Source: Rugamonas rivuli (GTDB lineage: Bacteria; Pseudomonadota; Gammaproteobacteria; Burkholderiales; Burkholderiaceae_D). Taken from it: a stretch of DNA of 64,000 nucleotides. Positions within the stretch are counted from its first letter, which is position 1; the number at the start of each line of letters is the position of its first letter. The position numbers were made by a program, and so were the translations under genes. The notes under the pieces are model-generated. The model did no database searches. It saw only the letters and a program-made list of their open reading frames with translations, and was not told where the DNA came from. The stretch covers positions 62,001 through 126,000 of the forward strand of contig NZ_WHUF01000006.1 of NCBI RefSeq assembly GCF_009380165.1, given 5' to 3'. Positions 52,777-60,299 of the stretch are shown here, in pieces.

Positions 52777-53334
52777 TTACTTGGCTGGTGCCGAAGCTTC
52801 TGGCGCGGCCGCTGCGGCTTTCGGCGCAGGAGCTTCAGGTTCCTTGAACTTGGCGCCGGCCTTGTTGGCCATGTAGACCACGGCGCGGGCGACTTCGACA
52901 TCGTCCAGATCCGGATTGCCGCCCTTGGCAGGCATGGCGCGCAGGCCTTCGAGGGCGTGCTTGACAACGGTGTCGTAGCCCTGGGCGATACGGGCGCTCC
53001 AGGCGCCGCTGTCGGCGAACTTGGGCGCACCGGCGACACCGGCGCCGTGGCAGGCTGCGCAGGTCGAGGTGTAGATGGCTTCGCCGGTTTGCAGCACTTT
53101 CGGCGCGTTCGAGTCTTTCAGGGTAAAGCCGGCGTCGGCGACGGGAGCGATACGGGTGGCGATTTCTTCAGCGGCCTGGCTGTTGGAGCCGGCGCCGGTC
53201 AATTTGTCTGCGGTCACGAACTGCACCAACAGGATGATACCGATTACTGTGACTCCAAAGAAGCCGATAACGGCAGCAACAAGCTGCTTGGGCGTTCTGA
53301 TGGCGGATTCGTGTTCGTTATGTGCGTCGCTCAT
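52777..53334 (-). CDS. Cytochrome c5-family protein
   Basis: A 185-residue membrane-anchored cytochrome. One N-terminal helix (about 18-40) is followed by a periplasmic domain with a single haem site C92-AACH-96 and an axial Met in LRAMPAKGGNPDLDD. The C-terminal tail is Ala/Pro/Lys-rich (about 165-185). It is probably a periplasmic electron carrier for an oxidase. Members are often near other respiratory genes, but here it is alone beside a tRNA gene. Confidence 0.9.
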   Translation of the reverse strand: MSDAHNEHESAIRTPKQLVAAVIGFFGVTVIGIILLVQFVTADKLTGAGSNSQAAEEIATRIAPVADAGFTLKDSNAPKVLQTGEAIYTSTCAACHGAGVAGAPKFADSGAWSARIAQGYDTVVKHALEGLRAMPAKGGNPDLDDVEVARAVVYMANKAGAKFKEPEAPAPKAAAAAPEASAPAK

Positions 53335-53538
53335 GATTTCCTTAACAGACTAATTTCGAAGCCGGGTGGCGTGAGAAGAAATGGATCAACCAGCTGCCTT
53401 GCAAAACCTTCACCAAACGGGCGATTATAGACTCAAAAATGCCTGCATGGAAACGCAAAGATGCTCAAAACGACACTTTCCATGGACGGCCCTCGATAAA
53501 AACGGTATCCTACGGCACACTTCAGAAATTCCCCCAGC

Positions 53539-53614
53539 GCGGCTGTAGCTCAGTGGATAGAGTATTGGCCTCCGAAGCCAAGGGTCGTGGGTTCGATCCC
53601 CGCCAGCCGCACCA
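53539..53614 (+). tRNA. tRNA-Arg (CCG anticodon)
   Basis: A 76-base cloverleaf. The acceptor stem GCGGCTG (53539-53545) pairs with CAGCCGC (53604-53610). The anticodon stem TTGGC/GCCAA encloses the 7-base loop CTCCGAA with anticodon CCG, reading CGG (Arg). The T-loop GTTCGATCC is canonical. The 3' CCA is encoded. Confidence 0.97.
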
Positions 53615-53725
53615 AAATTCCCCATGTAAATCAATGAGTTTGTTACTGGAACCATAACTTCGCCGTTTGGCAAAGATATGATTCCAGGTCGCGCCCGGGG
53701 ATCTTCCCCCGGACTTCCCCAAGTT

Positions 53726-54814
53726 TTAGTAGGTGTAGAACATGCGCTGGATTTCCTTGCTGTCGTTGGTCCGGGTCAGGGCCAGCATCAGCAGGATGCG
53801 CGCTTTTTGCGGGTTCAGCGTATCGGAGACCACGAAGTCCAGCTCATCATCGTTGGCTTCGCCGTTGCGCGCCACGATGCCTTGGCCGACGCGGGCCGAG
53901 CGCACGATCAGCACGCCTTGCTTGCGGGCTGCGGTCAGCGAAGGCACGACCTTGGACGCCAGGCTGCCGTCGCCGACGCCGGCGTGGATGATGCCCTTGG
54001 CGCCTGCGGCCACCAGAGCGTTCAGCGCCACCGGATTGACGTTGGCGTAGCCGTAGACGATGTCGACTTGCGGCAGCGCGTCGAGCTTGCTGACGTCAAA
54101 CTCGGTGTCGACGGTGTGCTTGCGGGTCGACGCGTGGTAGAAGTAAGGCTTGTTGCCCTGGAAGTAGCCCAGCATGCCCAGCTCCGGGGTCTTGAAGCTG
54201 TCCGGGGTCGAGGTGTTGGTCTTGGTGACGTCGCGGGCGCCGTGGATCTGGTCGTTCATCGCCACCAACACGCCCTTACCGACGGCTTCCTTGCTGGCCG
54301 CCAGCAGTACCGCGTTGTACAGGTTGATCGGACCGTCGGCCGACAGCGCGGTGCCCGGACGCATGGCGCCCACCAGCACTACTGGCTTGCGGCTCTTGAC
54401 CACCAGGTCCAGGAAGTAGGCGGTTTCTTCCAGCGTGTCGGTGCCGTGGGTGATGACGACGCCGTCGACGTCGGACTGGGCCAGCAGCGTGTTGACGCGC
54501 TTCGCCAGCGTCAGCCAGTGTTCGTTGCTCATGTTTTCGCTGGCGATCTGGAACACTTGCTCGCCCTTGACTTGCGCCACCTTGGCCAGTTCCGGCACGG
54601 CCGCGATCAGACGATCGACGCTGACCGTGGCGGCGGTGTAACCGACGGTGGTAGTACTGGTGGCGCCGCTGCCGGCGATGGTGCCGCCAGTGGCCAGGAT
54701 GGTCACATGAGCCGATGGCGTGGCGTCAGCGGCGCGGACAGCTGGAACGGCCCCGGCCAACAGCGCCAGGGCGCACAGCGCGGACAATACACGGGAAGAA
54801 ATAGGAACGAACAT
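53726..54814 (-). CDS. ansB: Type II (periplasmic) L-asparaginase
   Basis: A 362-residue enzyme with a signal peptide (cleaved near VRA-A, about 29). It has the catalytic motifs ATGGTIAG (nucleophile Thr about 42-45) and VVITHGTDTLEETAYFL with the second Thr-Asp pair, plus a Lys in VGAMRP-adjacent positions. It hydrolyses asparagine (and often glutamine) to aspartate and ammonia in the periplasm. A porin gene lies upstream in the same direction with a 93-base gap, perhaps for substrate entry. Confidence 0.93.
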   Translation of the reverse strand: MFVPISSRVLSALCALALLAGAVPAVRAADATPSAHVTILATGGTIAGSGATSTTTVGYTAATVSVDRLIAAVPELAKVAQVKGEQVFQIASENMSNEHWLTLAKRVNTLLAQSDVDGVVITHGTDTLEETAYFLDLVVKSRKPVVLVGAMRPGTALSADGPINLYNAVLLAASKEAVGKGVLVAMNDQIHGARDVTKTNTSTPDSFKTPELGMLGYFQGNKPYFYHASTRKHTVDTEFDVSKLDALPQVDIVYGYANVNPVALNALVAAGAKGIIHAGVGDGSLASKVVPSLTAARKQGVLIVRSARVGQGIVARNGEANDDELDFVVSDTLNPQKARILLMLALTRTNDSKEIQRMFYTY

Positions 54815-54907
54815 AGAGTCTCCAAGAAAGATAAGGTAATGGACAGGGTCTGATCCCGAAAGAGGCCAGACCCCGGTGCTGCTTTGTGGGTTTTATTCGC
54901 CGGGATG

Positions 54908-55915
54908 TCAGAACTTATGTCGGATCCCGACCGCCAGTGCTCGCGATCCATTTCCAGCAGCCGGCGCGCTGCCGCCGCTGGAGGCATCGCCCACCACATT
55001 GGTGGCGGCCAGCTCGTTGCGGATGGTGCCGTATGAACTGTAGAGGTTGGTGCGTTTGGAAAGCGTGTAGGTATAACCCACCGCAAACTGTCGTCCGCCT
55101 TGCTGGGTCGCGGAACGGTCCTGCTTTTTCACATACGAGGCCAGCAGCTTGCCCTGTCCGAACGGCACGGAGGCGCCCAGCAGGAAGTCGCGGAAATCGC
55201 CGCCGATGTCGTTCTTTTCGGTTTCAAACGCGGCGTGCACTGTCGCGGGGCCGAAGTTGTAGCTGGCGCCCAGCAGGACCTCTTTCAGCGTATTGAAAGA
55301 AGTGACCTTCAGGCTGTCATATGCCAAGGTTCCCACCAACGGGCCCGCGGCGTAGTCGATGGAAAAAGCGATGGTACGGCCCAAGGTGCTATCGCCGGGC
55401 TGTTCGCCAAAACCATACATCACGGTGGCCGACAGTCCATTCAGCTTAGGCGTTGCATAGCTGACGGTGTTATTGGTGCGTGCCGTGCCGATGCTCATCA
55501 GATTGGTGGCGGAGCCGGTAAAGCCTGTTTCAAAGGGATCGATACCGTCCAGCGCGATGAAGATCGGGTTGCATTGACGGCCCAGGTTGATGGTGCCGGC
55601 GCTGGTAGTCAGGCCGACATAGGCATGGCGGCCGAACAAGGCGCCGTTCTGGCGCGCTTTGCCGGTGTCGAGATCGAGCCCGTTCTCCAGCACGAAGTGG
55701 GCGTTCATGCCATTGCCCAGGTCTTCCTGCCCCTTGAAGCCCAGCCGGCTGCCGGATTGCACGCCGGTGGCCAGCTTGGTGACTGCGCCATCGGCGCCCC
55801 CTGTTTCGCGGGCGATGCCTGCGTCCAGTATGCCGTAGACGGTGATGCCGGATTGCGCCGAGGCGGCGCCGGTTGCGGAGGCGAGCAAGAGACCAGCTAC
55901 TAATGATGCTTTCAT
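54908..55915 (-). CDS. Gram-negative porin
   Basis: A 335-residue outer-membrane protein starting at ATG 55915 (MKASLVAGLLLASATGAASAQ, signal peptide). The mature start SGITVYGILDAGIARETGG, GFKGQEDLGNGMNAHFVLENG, the GRHAYVGL loop and the C-terminal ALAVGIRHKF are hallmarks of the Burkholderiales trimeric general porin family. The terminal Phe is the BAM signal. Upstream in-frame codons to 56026 are not conserved porin sequence. Confidence 0.92.
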   Translation of the reverse strand: MKASLVAGLLLASATGAASAQSGITVYGILDAGIARETGGADGAVTKLATGVQSGSRLGFKGQEDLGNGMNAHFVLENGLDLDTGKARQNGALFGRHAYVGLTTSAGTINLGRQCNPIFIALDGIDPFETGFTGSATNLMSIGTARTNNTVSYATPKLNGLSATVMYGFGEQPGDSTLGRTIAFSIDYAAGPLVGTLAYDSLKVTSFNTLKEVLLGASYNFGPATVHAAFETEKNDIGGDFRDFLLGASVPFGQGKLLASYVKKQDRSATQQGGRQFAVGYTYTLSKRTNLYSSYGTIRNELAATNVVGDASSGGSAPAAGNGSRALAVGIRHKF

Positions 55916-56409
55916 AAACGATCCAATAAGATTGTGCGATAGGTACAACCACGCGACCGGGCACACTGGAACGCCGCACCTGGGAAATCGAGGGCGCAGC
56001 GATACCCGCCGGACCTGCGGGAGCAAGGTCCGGGCTCGGTCAGCCGTGAGTTAGCGATGGAGTGGCGCGCAAGCGGCGCCGCCAGACAGGCGGTGCCGGC
56101 GCTTACGTCAGGAAGCTAGCCTGCGCGTTTGGGTGGGGATTACTTTGTTCATTTTTCTTTGTCTCCGTTTTATTTATAGGAAAAAGCGATTCGAAGCGCA
56201 TGACTGCCATCGAATATACTTTTCACAACAGAGATAGCACTATCCGTGCCATAGGAATGGCAAGCCGGACTGTTGAACCAAGCCATTGATTACATGATGT
56301 TTTTTGAGATGGGTATGGGCCAGGAGCCGGTGCCCGAGTATGAATTGTCATACTCGGACCTCGGGCTGAATATCAAATTTCGTTGCCGCAGCCATGAGCG
56401 AGGGGAGTG
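55916..56409. other. Intergenic stretch without a convincing gene
   Basis: About 490 bases between the porin start and the RES toxin stop. The part from about 56140 is AT-richer than the flanks. A 75-codon GTG-initiated frame (56062-56289) has one hydrophobic segment but no clear ribosome site, and is treated as doubtful. A 9-bp-stem hairpin lies at 56335-56356. A small ORF at its right end is listed separately. Confidence 0.5.
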
Positions 56410-56413
56410 CTAA
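56273..56413 (+). CDS. Possible small ORF (46 codons)
   Basis: A frame open from TTG 56273 (or ATG 56294/56297) to TAA 56413. It encodes a short acidic-then-basic peptide with MMFFEMGMG and LGLNIKFRCRSHERG. It has no clear ribosome site and overlaps the 3' end of the convergent RES gene by four bases. It may be a remnant of a larger gene. Low confidence; no function is proposed. Confidence 0.22.
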   Translation: MNQAIDYMMFFEMGMGQEPVPEYELSYSDLGLNIKFRCRSHERGEC

Positions 56414-56883
56414 ACGCGCTGATCGTAAACGAATCGCCGTACCCGATCGACCGTCAGTCTGGTTGCATCCGGATGCGCGGGATTGATCAAGACGTTATCT
56501 TCCTCGTTAATGATTACGGATGGCACAACTAATAGTGCTGTTGCTCCACTGGCTAACCAGGCCGATCCGATCGCCCGGGATACCATACCCTCGGGAACCA
56601 CGTCCCAGCCAACTGGCAACGGTCCGGGTGTTATTGCGCGGGCAGCCCAGATATCGTCTGGCACGTCGATGCGTACCAGGATCCGATTCCACGGCAGTGC
56701 AATACCTTGCGCAAAATGAGCGCGCGTTTCCCACGCGGCCAGCGAAATGGATGTGGAAGCGTAAGTGACATGTTCGCCTACCTGGTTCCACCGCGCCCCA
56801 CTGCGGGCGGCGCCTTTTCCGGCCATATCTTCCGCAGTCCAGGAGGTTGTGTCCGAAGCGATCCGCCATAAGCTGACCGTCAT
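56410..56883 (-). CDS. RES-domain toxin (NAD+-degrading type)
   Basis: A 157-residue protein of the RES family. The conserved residues are visible: Arg in LWRIA, GARSGARWNQVGEHVTYASTS with Arg, Trp and Tyr, AAWETRAHF with Glu, and a Ser-containing SVIINEEDNVLINP strand. RES toxins deplete NAD+ by phosphorolysis or hydrolysis. The start overlaps the stop of the antitoxin gene by four bases, the usual antitoxin-first order. Such a pair in an accessory patch suggests horizontal gain. Confidence 0.9.
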   Translation of the reverse strand: MTVSLWRIASDTTSWTAEDMAGKGAARSGARWNQVGEHVTYASTSISLAAWETRAHFAQGIALPWNRILVRIDVPDDIWAARAITPGPLPVGWDVVPEGMVSRAIGSAWLASGATALLVVPSVIINEEDNVLINPAHPDATRLTVDRVRRFVYDQRV

Positions 56884-57503
56884 GCGGCCAGTCCTCCCCT
56901 CATGCGTTCAAGCACCTGCTCGACTGCACGTTGGCCTTCGGGATTACGCAACATCTCGGCGGGCGCCTTGCCTCCCAATTCCGGAAGTTTCTCATGCACC
57001 CAATGTGCAAACCAGGCTTCAAGGTCGAAGTTTTTCGTTTGTTCGGGGTCGCCGCTCTCGTCTAACATTTTTCGCAAGGTGGCGAGCAGGCGAAGATAGC
57101 CCATGATGCGATGGCCAGCCACATCCGGCAGCGGCCTGTTTGCGGCCTCGTTGCGTACAAACGTAGTCTGGGATACGCCTGCCAAGCCCATGATTACCGA
57201 GGTAGGCTCACCACTTGCGTTGGCAATCAGTCTCACCACGTCCGTTGGAACACCAGCTTCGACCGCGTCGAACAGTTGAATTCCAGGGGCTTCACGGACG
57301 CGGGTGACGAGTGCCCTGAGCTGTCCAAGCGAGGCTTTACCGGTCCCTCTCATCGTGGGCGTTGTCATACTCCACAACGCGTGCCTTTTGGCTGGGAACA
57401 TAGTGATCTGGCTGGGAGCCCCTTTCGTCGGGCGTTTTGTCAGCTGACTTTTTCTCCGACGTGGCTCATTCGGATCATCTGCGGCACTCATGGCGTCATC
57501 CAT
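56880..57503 (-). CDS. Xre/MbcA/ParS-type antitoxin
   Basis: A 207-residue antitoxin partner of the RES toxin. The C-terminal DUF2384-type toxin-binding domain is clear (LEAWFAHWVHEKLPELGGKAPAEMLRNPEG, about 160-190). A central helix-turn-helix region carries VIMGLAGVSQTTFVRNEAA. The N-terminal about 50 residues are basic and longer than in many homologues, so the true start may be an internal codon (for example the Met at about residue 5). It is expected to autorepress the operon. Confidence 0.88.
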   Translation of the reverse strand: MDDAMSAADDPNEPRRRKSQLTKRPTKGAPSQITMFPAKRHALWSMTTPTMRGTGKASLGQLRALVTRVREAPGIQLFDAVEAGVPTDVVRLIANASGEPTSVIMGLAGVSQTTFVRNEAANRPLPDVAGHRIMGYLRLLATLRKMLDESGDPEQTKNFDLEAWFAHWVHEKLPELGGKAPAEMLRNPEGQRAVEQVLERMRGGLAA

Positions 57504-57573
57504 TTGGTTGAGTTGATGCAGTCAAATGGTATGCCTGAATGCCGGATTACTCAATACGCCTACGGGTGCTGAG

Positions 57574-57942
57574 TCACTTACGCGCCGTATGGAAGGTGAT
57601 CGCGTAACCATCGGGATCAGCCGCGACAAAGAAGCGACCGAAGGGGCCATCGGCCAGTGGGCTGAGAATCGCGCCGCCCCGCTGGACGACCAGGTCGTGC
57701 AATGCATCAGCGTCGGCGCACGCGATCCAGAGTGCTATGCCGACACCGAGAGGCCCGGTTTCAGGAAGCTCACGCAGAGGCACGCGCAGCGCCAGGGGGA
57801 TAGGCTCAGTCTTGAAAATCACCGCACCTGGAGGACAGTGCTCCGAGGCCTCGAAACCGAAGATGTCGAGGTAAAACTTGCGCGAGATGGCGAGGTCCCG
57901 CACTTGCAATGCAATGAAGTCGGGGCCGATTGGGGTTGTCAT
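57574..57942 (-). CDS. VOC-family (glyoxalase/bleomycin-resistance fold) protein
   Basis: A 122-residue protein made of two betaalphabetabetabeta units: DFIALQVRDLAISRKFYLDIFGFEAS, then GIALWIACADADALHDLVVQRGG and ADPDGYAITFH. It may be a dioxygenase, a glyoxalase or a drug-binding protein; metal ligands are only partly recognisable. It has a well-placed AGGAG upstream. It is divergent from a MarR regulator and its promoter lies in repeats likely bound by that regulator. Confidence 0.83.
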   Translation of the reverse strand: MTTPIGPDFIALQVRDLAISRKFYLDIFGFEASEHCPPGAVIFKTEPIPLALRVPLRELPETGPLGVGIALWIACADADALHDLVVQRGGAILSPLADGPFGRFFVAADPDGYAITFHTARK

Positions 57943-57960
57943 AGGAACTCCTATTGAGTA

Positions 57961-58000
57961 ATATAAGGGTCCTGATGTTAATGTAAGGCCCCTGATATGT
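57961..58000. promoter_or_regulatory. Tandem 20-bp repeats, candidate MarR operators
   Basis: Two adjacent 20-bp units (57961-57980 and 57981-58000) share 14 positions, with blocks TAAGG and CCTGAT, spaced two helical turns. They cover the spacer and -10 of the VOC promoter and the marR start codon, so a bound repressor would block both genes. Confidence 0.5.
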
Positions 58001-58003
58001 CAA
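57975..58003 (-). promoter_or_regulatory. Promoter of the VOC gene
   Basis: On the minus strand a perfect TTGACA (58003-57998) is followed after exactly 17 bases by TAACAT (57980-57975), a four-of-six -10 match. The predicted start is about 25 bases before the VOC ATG. Confidence 0.65.
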
Positions 58004-58464
58004 CAGCGAAGCAAGCAACTCGCAGCGGAGTCGACTGGATCGGCTACAACCTCAAGATCACGCAGCATCGGTTGAGGCAACGCCTGGATGCCGAACTCGC
58101 GCGGGTCGGCATCACGGCACCGCAGAACGCCGTCCTGCTTGCCGTCGCGGGCAATCCGCGCATCTCGAATGCCGAGTTAGCGCGCGCGGCGTTCGTGACG
58201 CCGCAAACCATGCAAGGAATTCTGGTCAATCTTGAACGCGGTGGCCTGATTATGCGTAGCCCGCACCCGGACCATGGCCGGGTCATCATGACTGAGCTGA
58301 CATCGACGGGCCAAAAGGCCGTCGCAGAGGGGGCGAAAGCTGCGGACGCTGTGGAGCGGAAGATGCTCTCCACGCTGTCAAATGAAGAGGCGCAGCTTCT
58401 TTGCGAGCTGCTCAAGCGGTGTGCAGCTGCGCTGGATGACGAGGCCGCTACACCTACGGCTTGA
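57997..58464 (+). CDS. MarR-family transcriptional regulator
   Basis: A 155-residue winged-helix protein. It has QNAVLLAVAGNPRISNAELARAAFVTPQTMQGILVNLERGGLIMRSPHPDHGRVIMTELTSTG, which covers the recognition helix and beta wing typical of MarR (about 42-105), flanked by dimerisation helices. It is divergent from the VOC gene with 54 bases between starts, the classic regulator-target pair. AAGG lies eight bases before its ATG. Its 3' end overlaps the convergent DsrE-like gene by 11 bases. Confidence 0.9.
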   Translation: MSTAKQATRSGVDWIGYNLKITQHRLRQRLDAELARVGITAPQNAVLLAVAGNPRISNAELARAAFVTPQTMQGILVNLERGGLIMRSPHPDHGRVIMTELTSTGQKAVAEGAKAADAVERKMLSTLSNEEAQLLCELLKRCAAALDDEAATPTA

Positions 58465-58879
58465 TGTAGGCATAGCCTTCCAGCGCCTGCAAGCGGCTGA
58501 TTTCCGCCACGCCGGATGGGACGATGGTCGCTTCCGGCAGCACCTTGTCCTTGCTGAGGTTGCGCGCTTTCAGCGTGTTGTTGCAGACGCGGAACTGCAC
58601 ATGGCGGGCCGCCAGCTCCTGCACCACCACTTCATACGGATTGCCGTTCTTGTCCTTCTCACCGTCGAGCAGGAAATCGATGCCCCCGCCCAGCGCAACG
58701 ACCACGATCTGTGCATTGGGACTGGCGTCCAGGTGGTTGCGGATGTTGCGCAAGCCGCCCATGGCGTTGCCGGCCTCGCTGAAGTGATAGACCACTTTTT
58801 CCACACGCGGCGCCTCGGCCTGCGAGGCCTGGGCGCACAGCAGCAGCAGGGGCAGCATCAAAATACGGAACAGTTTCAT
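58454..58879 (-). CDS. DsrE-family periplasmic protein (sox-linked)
   Basis: A 141-residue protein with a signal peptide (MKLFRILMLPLLLLCAQASQA) and a DsrE/F-like fold: KVVYHFSE, NIRNHLDASPNAQIVVVALGGGIDFLL, and a conserved Cys in VQFRVCNNTLKARN. DsrE-type proteins carry persulfide sulfur on that Cys. It is the last gene of the sox unit, overlapping the MBL gene by four bases. A role in periplasmic sulfur transfer is inferred from context. Confidence 0.78.
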   Translation of the reverse strand: MKLFRILMLPLLLLCAQASQAEAPRVEKVVYHFSEAGNAMGGLRNIRNHLDASPNAQIVVVALGGGIDFLLDGEKDKNGNPYEVVVQELAARHVQFRVCNNTLKARNLSKDKVLPEATIVPSGVAEISRLQALEGYAYIKP

Positions 58880-59859
58880 TTGGACTCCTTGCCAGTTTCT
58901 AGAGATTCTTTTTCCATCAGCAGATAAGTGCCATAGGCGTTGAGCCGGTTGGCCTGGCTGAAAGCCGGATAGTCCTTGAACGCGGACCAGTCGGTGCGCG
59001 CATAGGCCTCTTCAAAGGATAGCAGTTCCTGCACGGCATTGCCCATCTGTTCGCGCAGGTAGCGCAGATAGCGTTGGGTCAGCAGCATGTCCTGGCGCGG
59101 CGCGCGCGAGGCCGGGCCATGGCCGGGGATCACCACGGACGGCTGCGCATCGAGCATGCGGTCCAGCGCCTGCAGCCAGCGTTTGCTGTCCGCGTCGCCG
59201 ACATACGGCAGGCGGCCGCTGAAGAACAGGTCGCCTGCGAACAGGACGTGGTCTTCCTCCACCAGCATCAGCAAGTCTTCCGGCGAGTGGGCGCCGCTGC
59301 TGTCGATCACGCGGAAGTGCAGGCCGCCCAGTTCGAAGCGCCACGGCTGGCCGTCGGCAAAGTCCAGCCAGCGGTCGGCCGACACCAGTTCCGTTTGCTC
59401 GTTCACCCACGGCGCCAGTTCGGCGCGGCGTTGCGCCAGCCGTTCGCGCGCCAGGTCCGAGCGCAGGTAGTCGCGGCCGTTGCGGTGGGCGGCGATCACC
59501 ACGCCGGGCTGACGCAGGGCTTGCAGGCCGTAGAAATGGTCGGCGTGGTAATGCCCGACGATTACCAGCTTCAGCGGGGCCTTCGTCACCAGGCGGATCG
59601 CCCGCAGCATGGCGGCGCCCAGCGCCGGCGTGGCCAGCGCGTCGTACAGCACCACGCCGGCGGGGGTGACGACAAAGCCGGCGTTCGACATGAAGCCCTT
59701 GTTGGCCTGGCTGGCCATGCCGGCCTCGCCCTGGAAGTAGTAGACATGGGGACTGACCTTGACCGGCTTGAGGACGATGTCCGGCGCTGCCTGGGCCGGC
59801 AGCACCGGCAACAGCGCGGCCAGTAGCAACAGCGAGAGCAGTCGGCGGAAATGATTCAT
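58876..59859 (-). CDS. Metallo-beta-lactamase-fold hydrolase (SoxH-like)
   Basis: From ATG 59859 the protein has 327 residues; the open frame upstream is the thioredoxin-like gene in another frame. It has a signal peptide (RRLLSLLLLAALLPVLPAQA). The metal-binding motif is GHYHADHFYG (HxHxDH), with later HSPEDLLMLVEEDHVLFAGDLFF and VIPGHGP. SoxH-type proteins of sox clusters have this fold, and their exact thiol substrate is not settled. It overlaps both neighbours by four bases. Confidence 0.83.
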   Translation of the reverse strand: MNHFRRLLSLLLLAALLPVLPAQAAPDIVLKPVKVSPHVYYFQGEAGMASQANKGFMSNAGFVVTPAGVVLYDALATPALGAAMLRAIRLVTKAPLKLVIVGHYHADHFYGLQALRQPGVVIAAHRNGRDYLRSDLARERLAQRRAELAPWVNEQTELVSADRWLDFADGQPWRFELGGLHFRVIDSSGAHSPEDLLMLVEEDHVLFAGDLFFSGRLPYVGDADSKRWLQALDRMLDAQPSVVIPGHGPASRAPRQDMLLTQRYLRYLREQMGNAVQELLSFEEAYARTDWSAFKDYPAFSQANRLNAYGTYLLMEKESLETGKESK

Positions 59860-60293
59860 ATCGTTTCCTTGGGTGAGGCGAGGGCGGCGGCTTGCGCCTG
59901 TTGCAGGCGGCCCTCCAGATAGGCGCCGTAAAAGCCAGCCTGGTCCAGACCGGGCAAGGGGGCGGCCAGCGTGCGGCCTCCGCTGCCGAGAAATAATACC
60001 GTGGGAAAGAAAGTCACATGCAGCTGGCGCAGCACTTCGGCGATGGGCTGCTGCTGTCCGGCCGCGTCGATGAGCTGGTCCACCGTATCGCTTTCCAGCT
60101 CGCGCAGCACCAGGCGCGGATCGCCTTCGCGCAGCAGCGGCGCCAGATAGTTGCGCCGCACTTCCAGGCAATACGGACAGTCCCGGCGCGACACCAGCAA
60201 CACCAGCACCGCCTGTGACGCCGCCAGCGCGGCCAGTTCCGCCCGCAGATCGCGCAGCGGCGGCAACAGGGGAGAGTGTTGAGCGTCGGCCAC
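59856..60293 (-). CDS. Thioredoxin-like protein (SoxW-like)
   Basis: A 145-residue thioredoxin-fold protein with redox motif CPYC (SRRDCPYCLEVRR) and the cis-Pro strand FFPTVLFLGSGG. No clear signal peptide is visible, unlike most SoxW proteins, so cell location is uncertain. In sox clusters such proteins keep SoxY or SoxA thiols reduced. It lies between soxB and the MBL gene, overlapping the latter by four bases. Confidence 0.75.
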   Translation of the reverse strand: MADAQHSPLLPPLRDLRAELAALAASQAVLVLLVSRRDCPYCLEVRRNYLAPLLREGDPRLVLRELESDTVDQLIDAAGQQQPIAEVLRQLHVTFFPTVLFLGSGGRTLAAPLPGLDQAGFYGAYLEGRLQQAQAAALASPKETI

Positions 60294-60299
60294 GGCAGC

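Noticed and set aside
53660..53725. GC-rich hairpin downstream of the asparaginase gene as terminator
   Set aside because: A stem exists around the CCCGGGG/CCCCCGG region but no T-run follows on the minus strand.
56062..56289. 75-codon GTG-start ORF in the porin-RES gap
   Set aside because: No clear ribosome site and composition that shifts mid-frame; only one hydrophobic stretch supports it.
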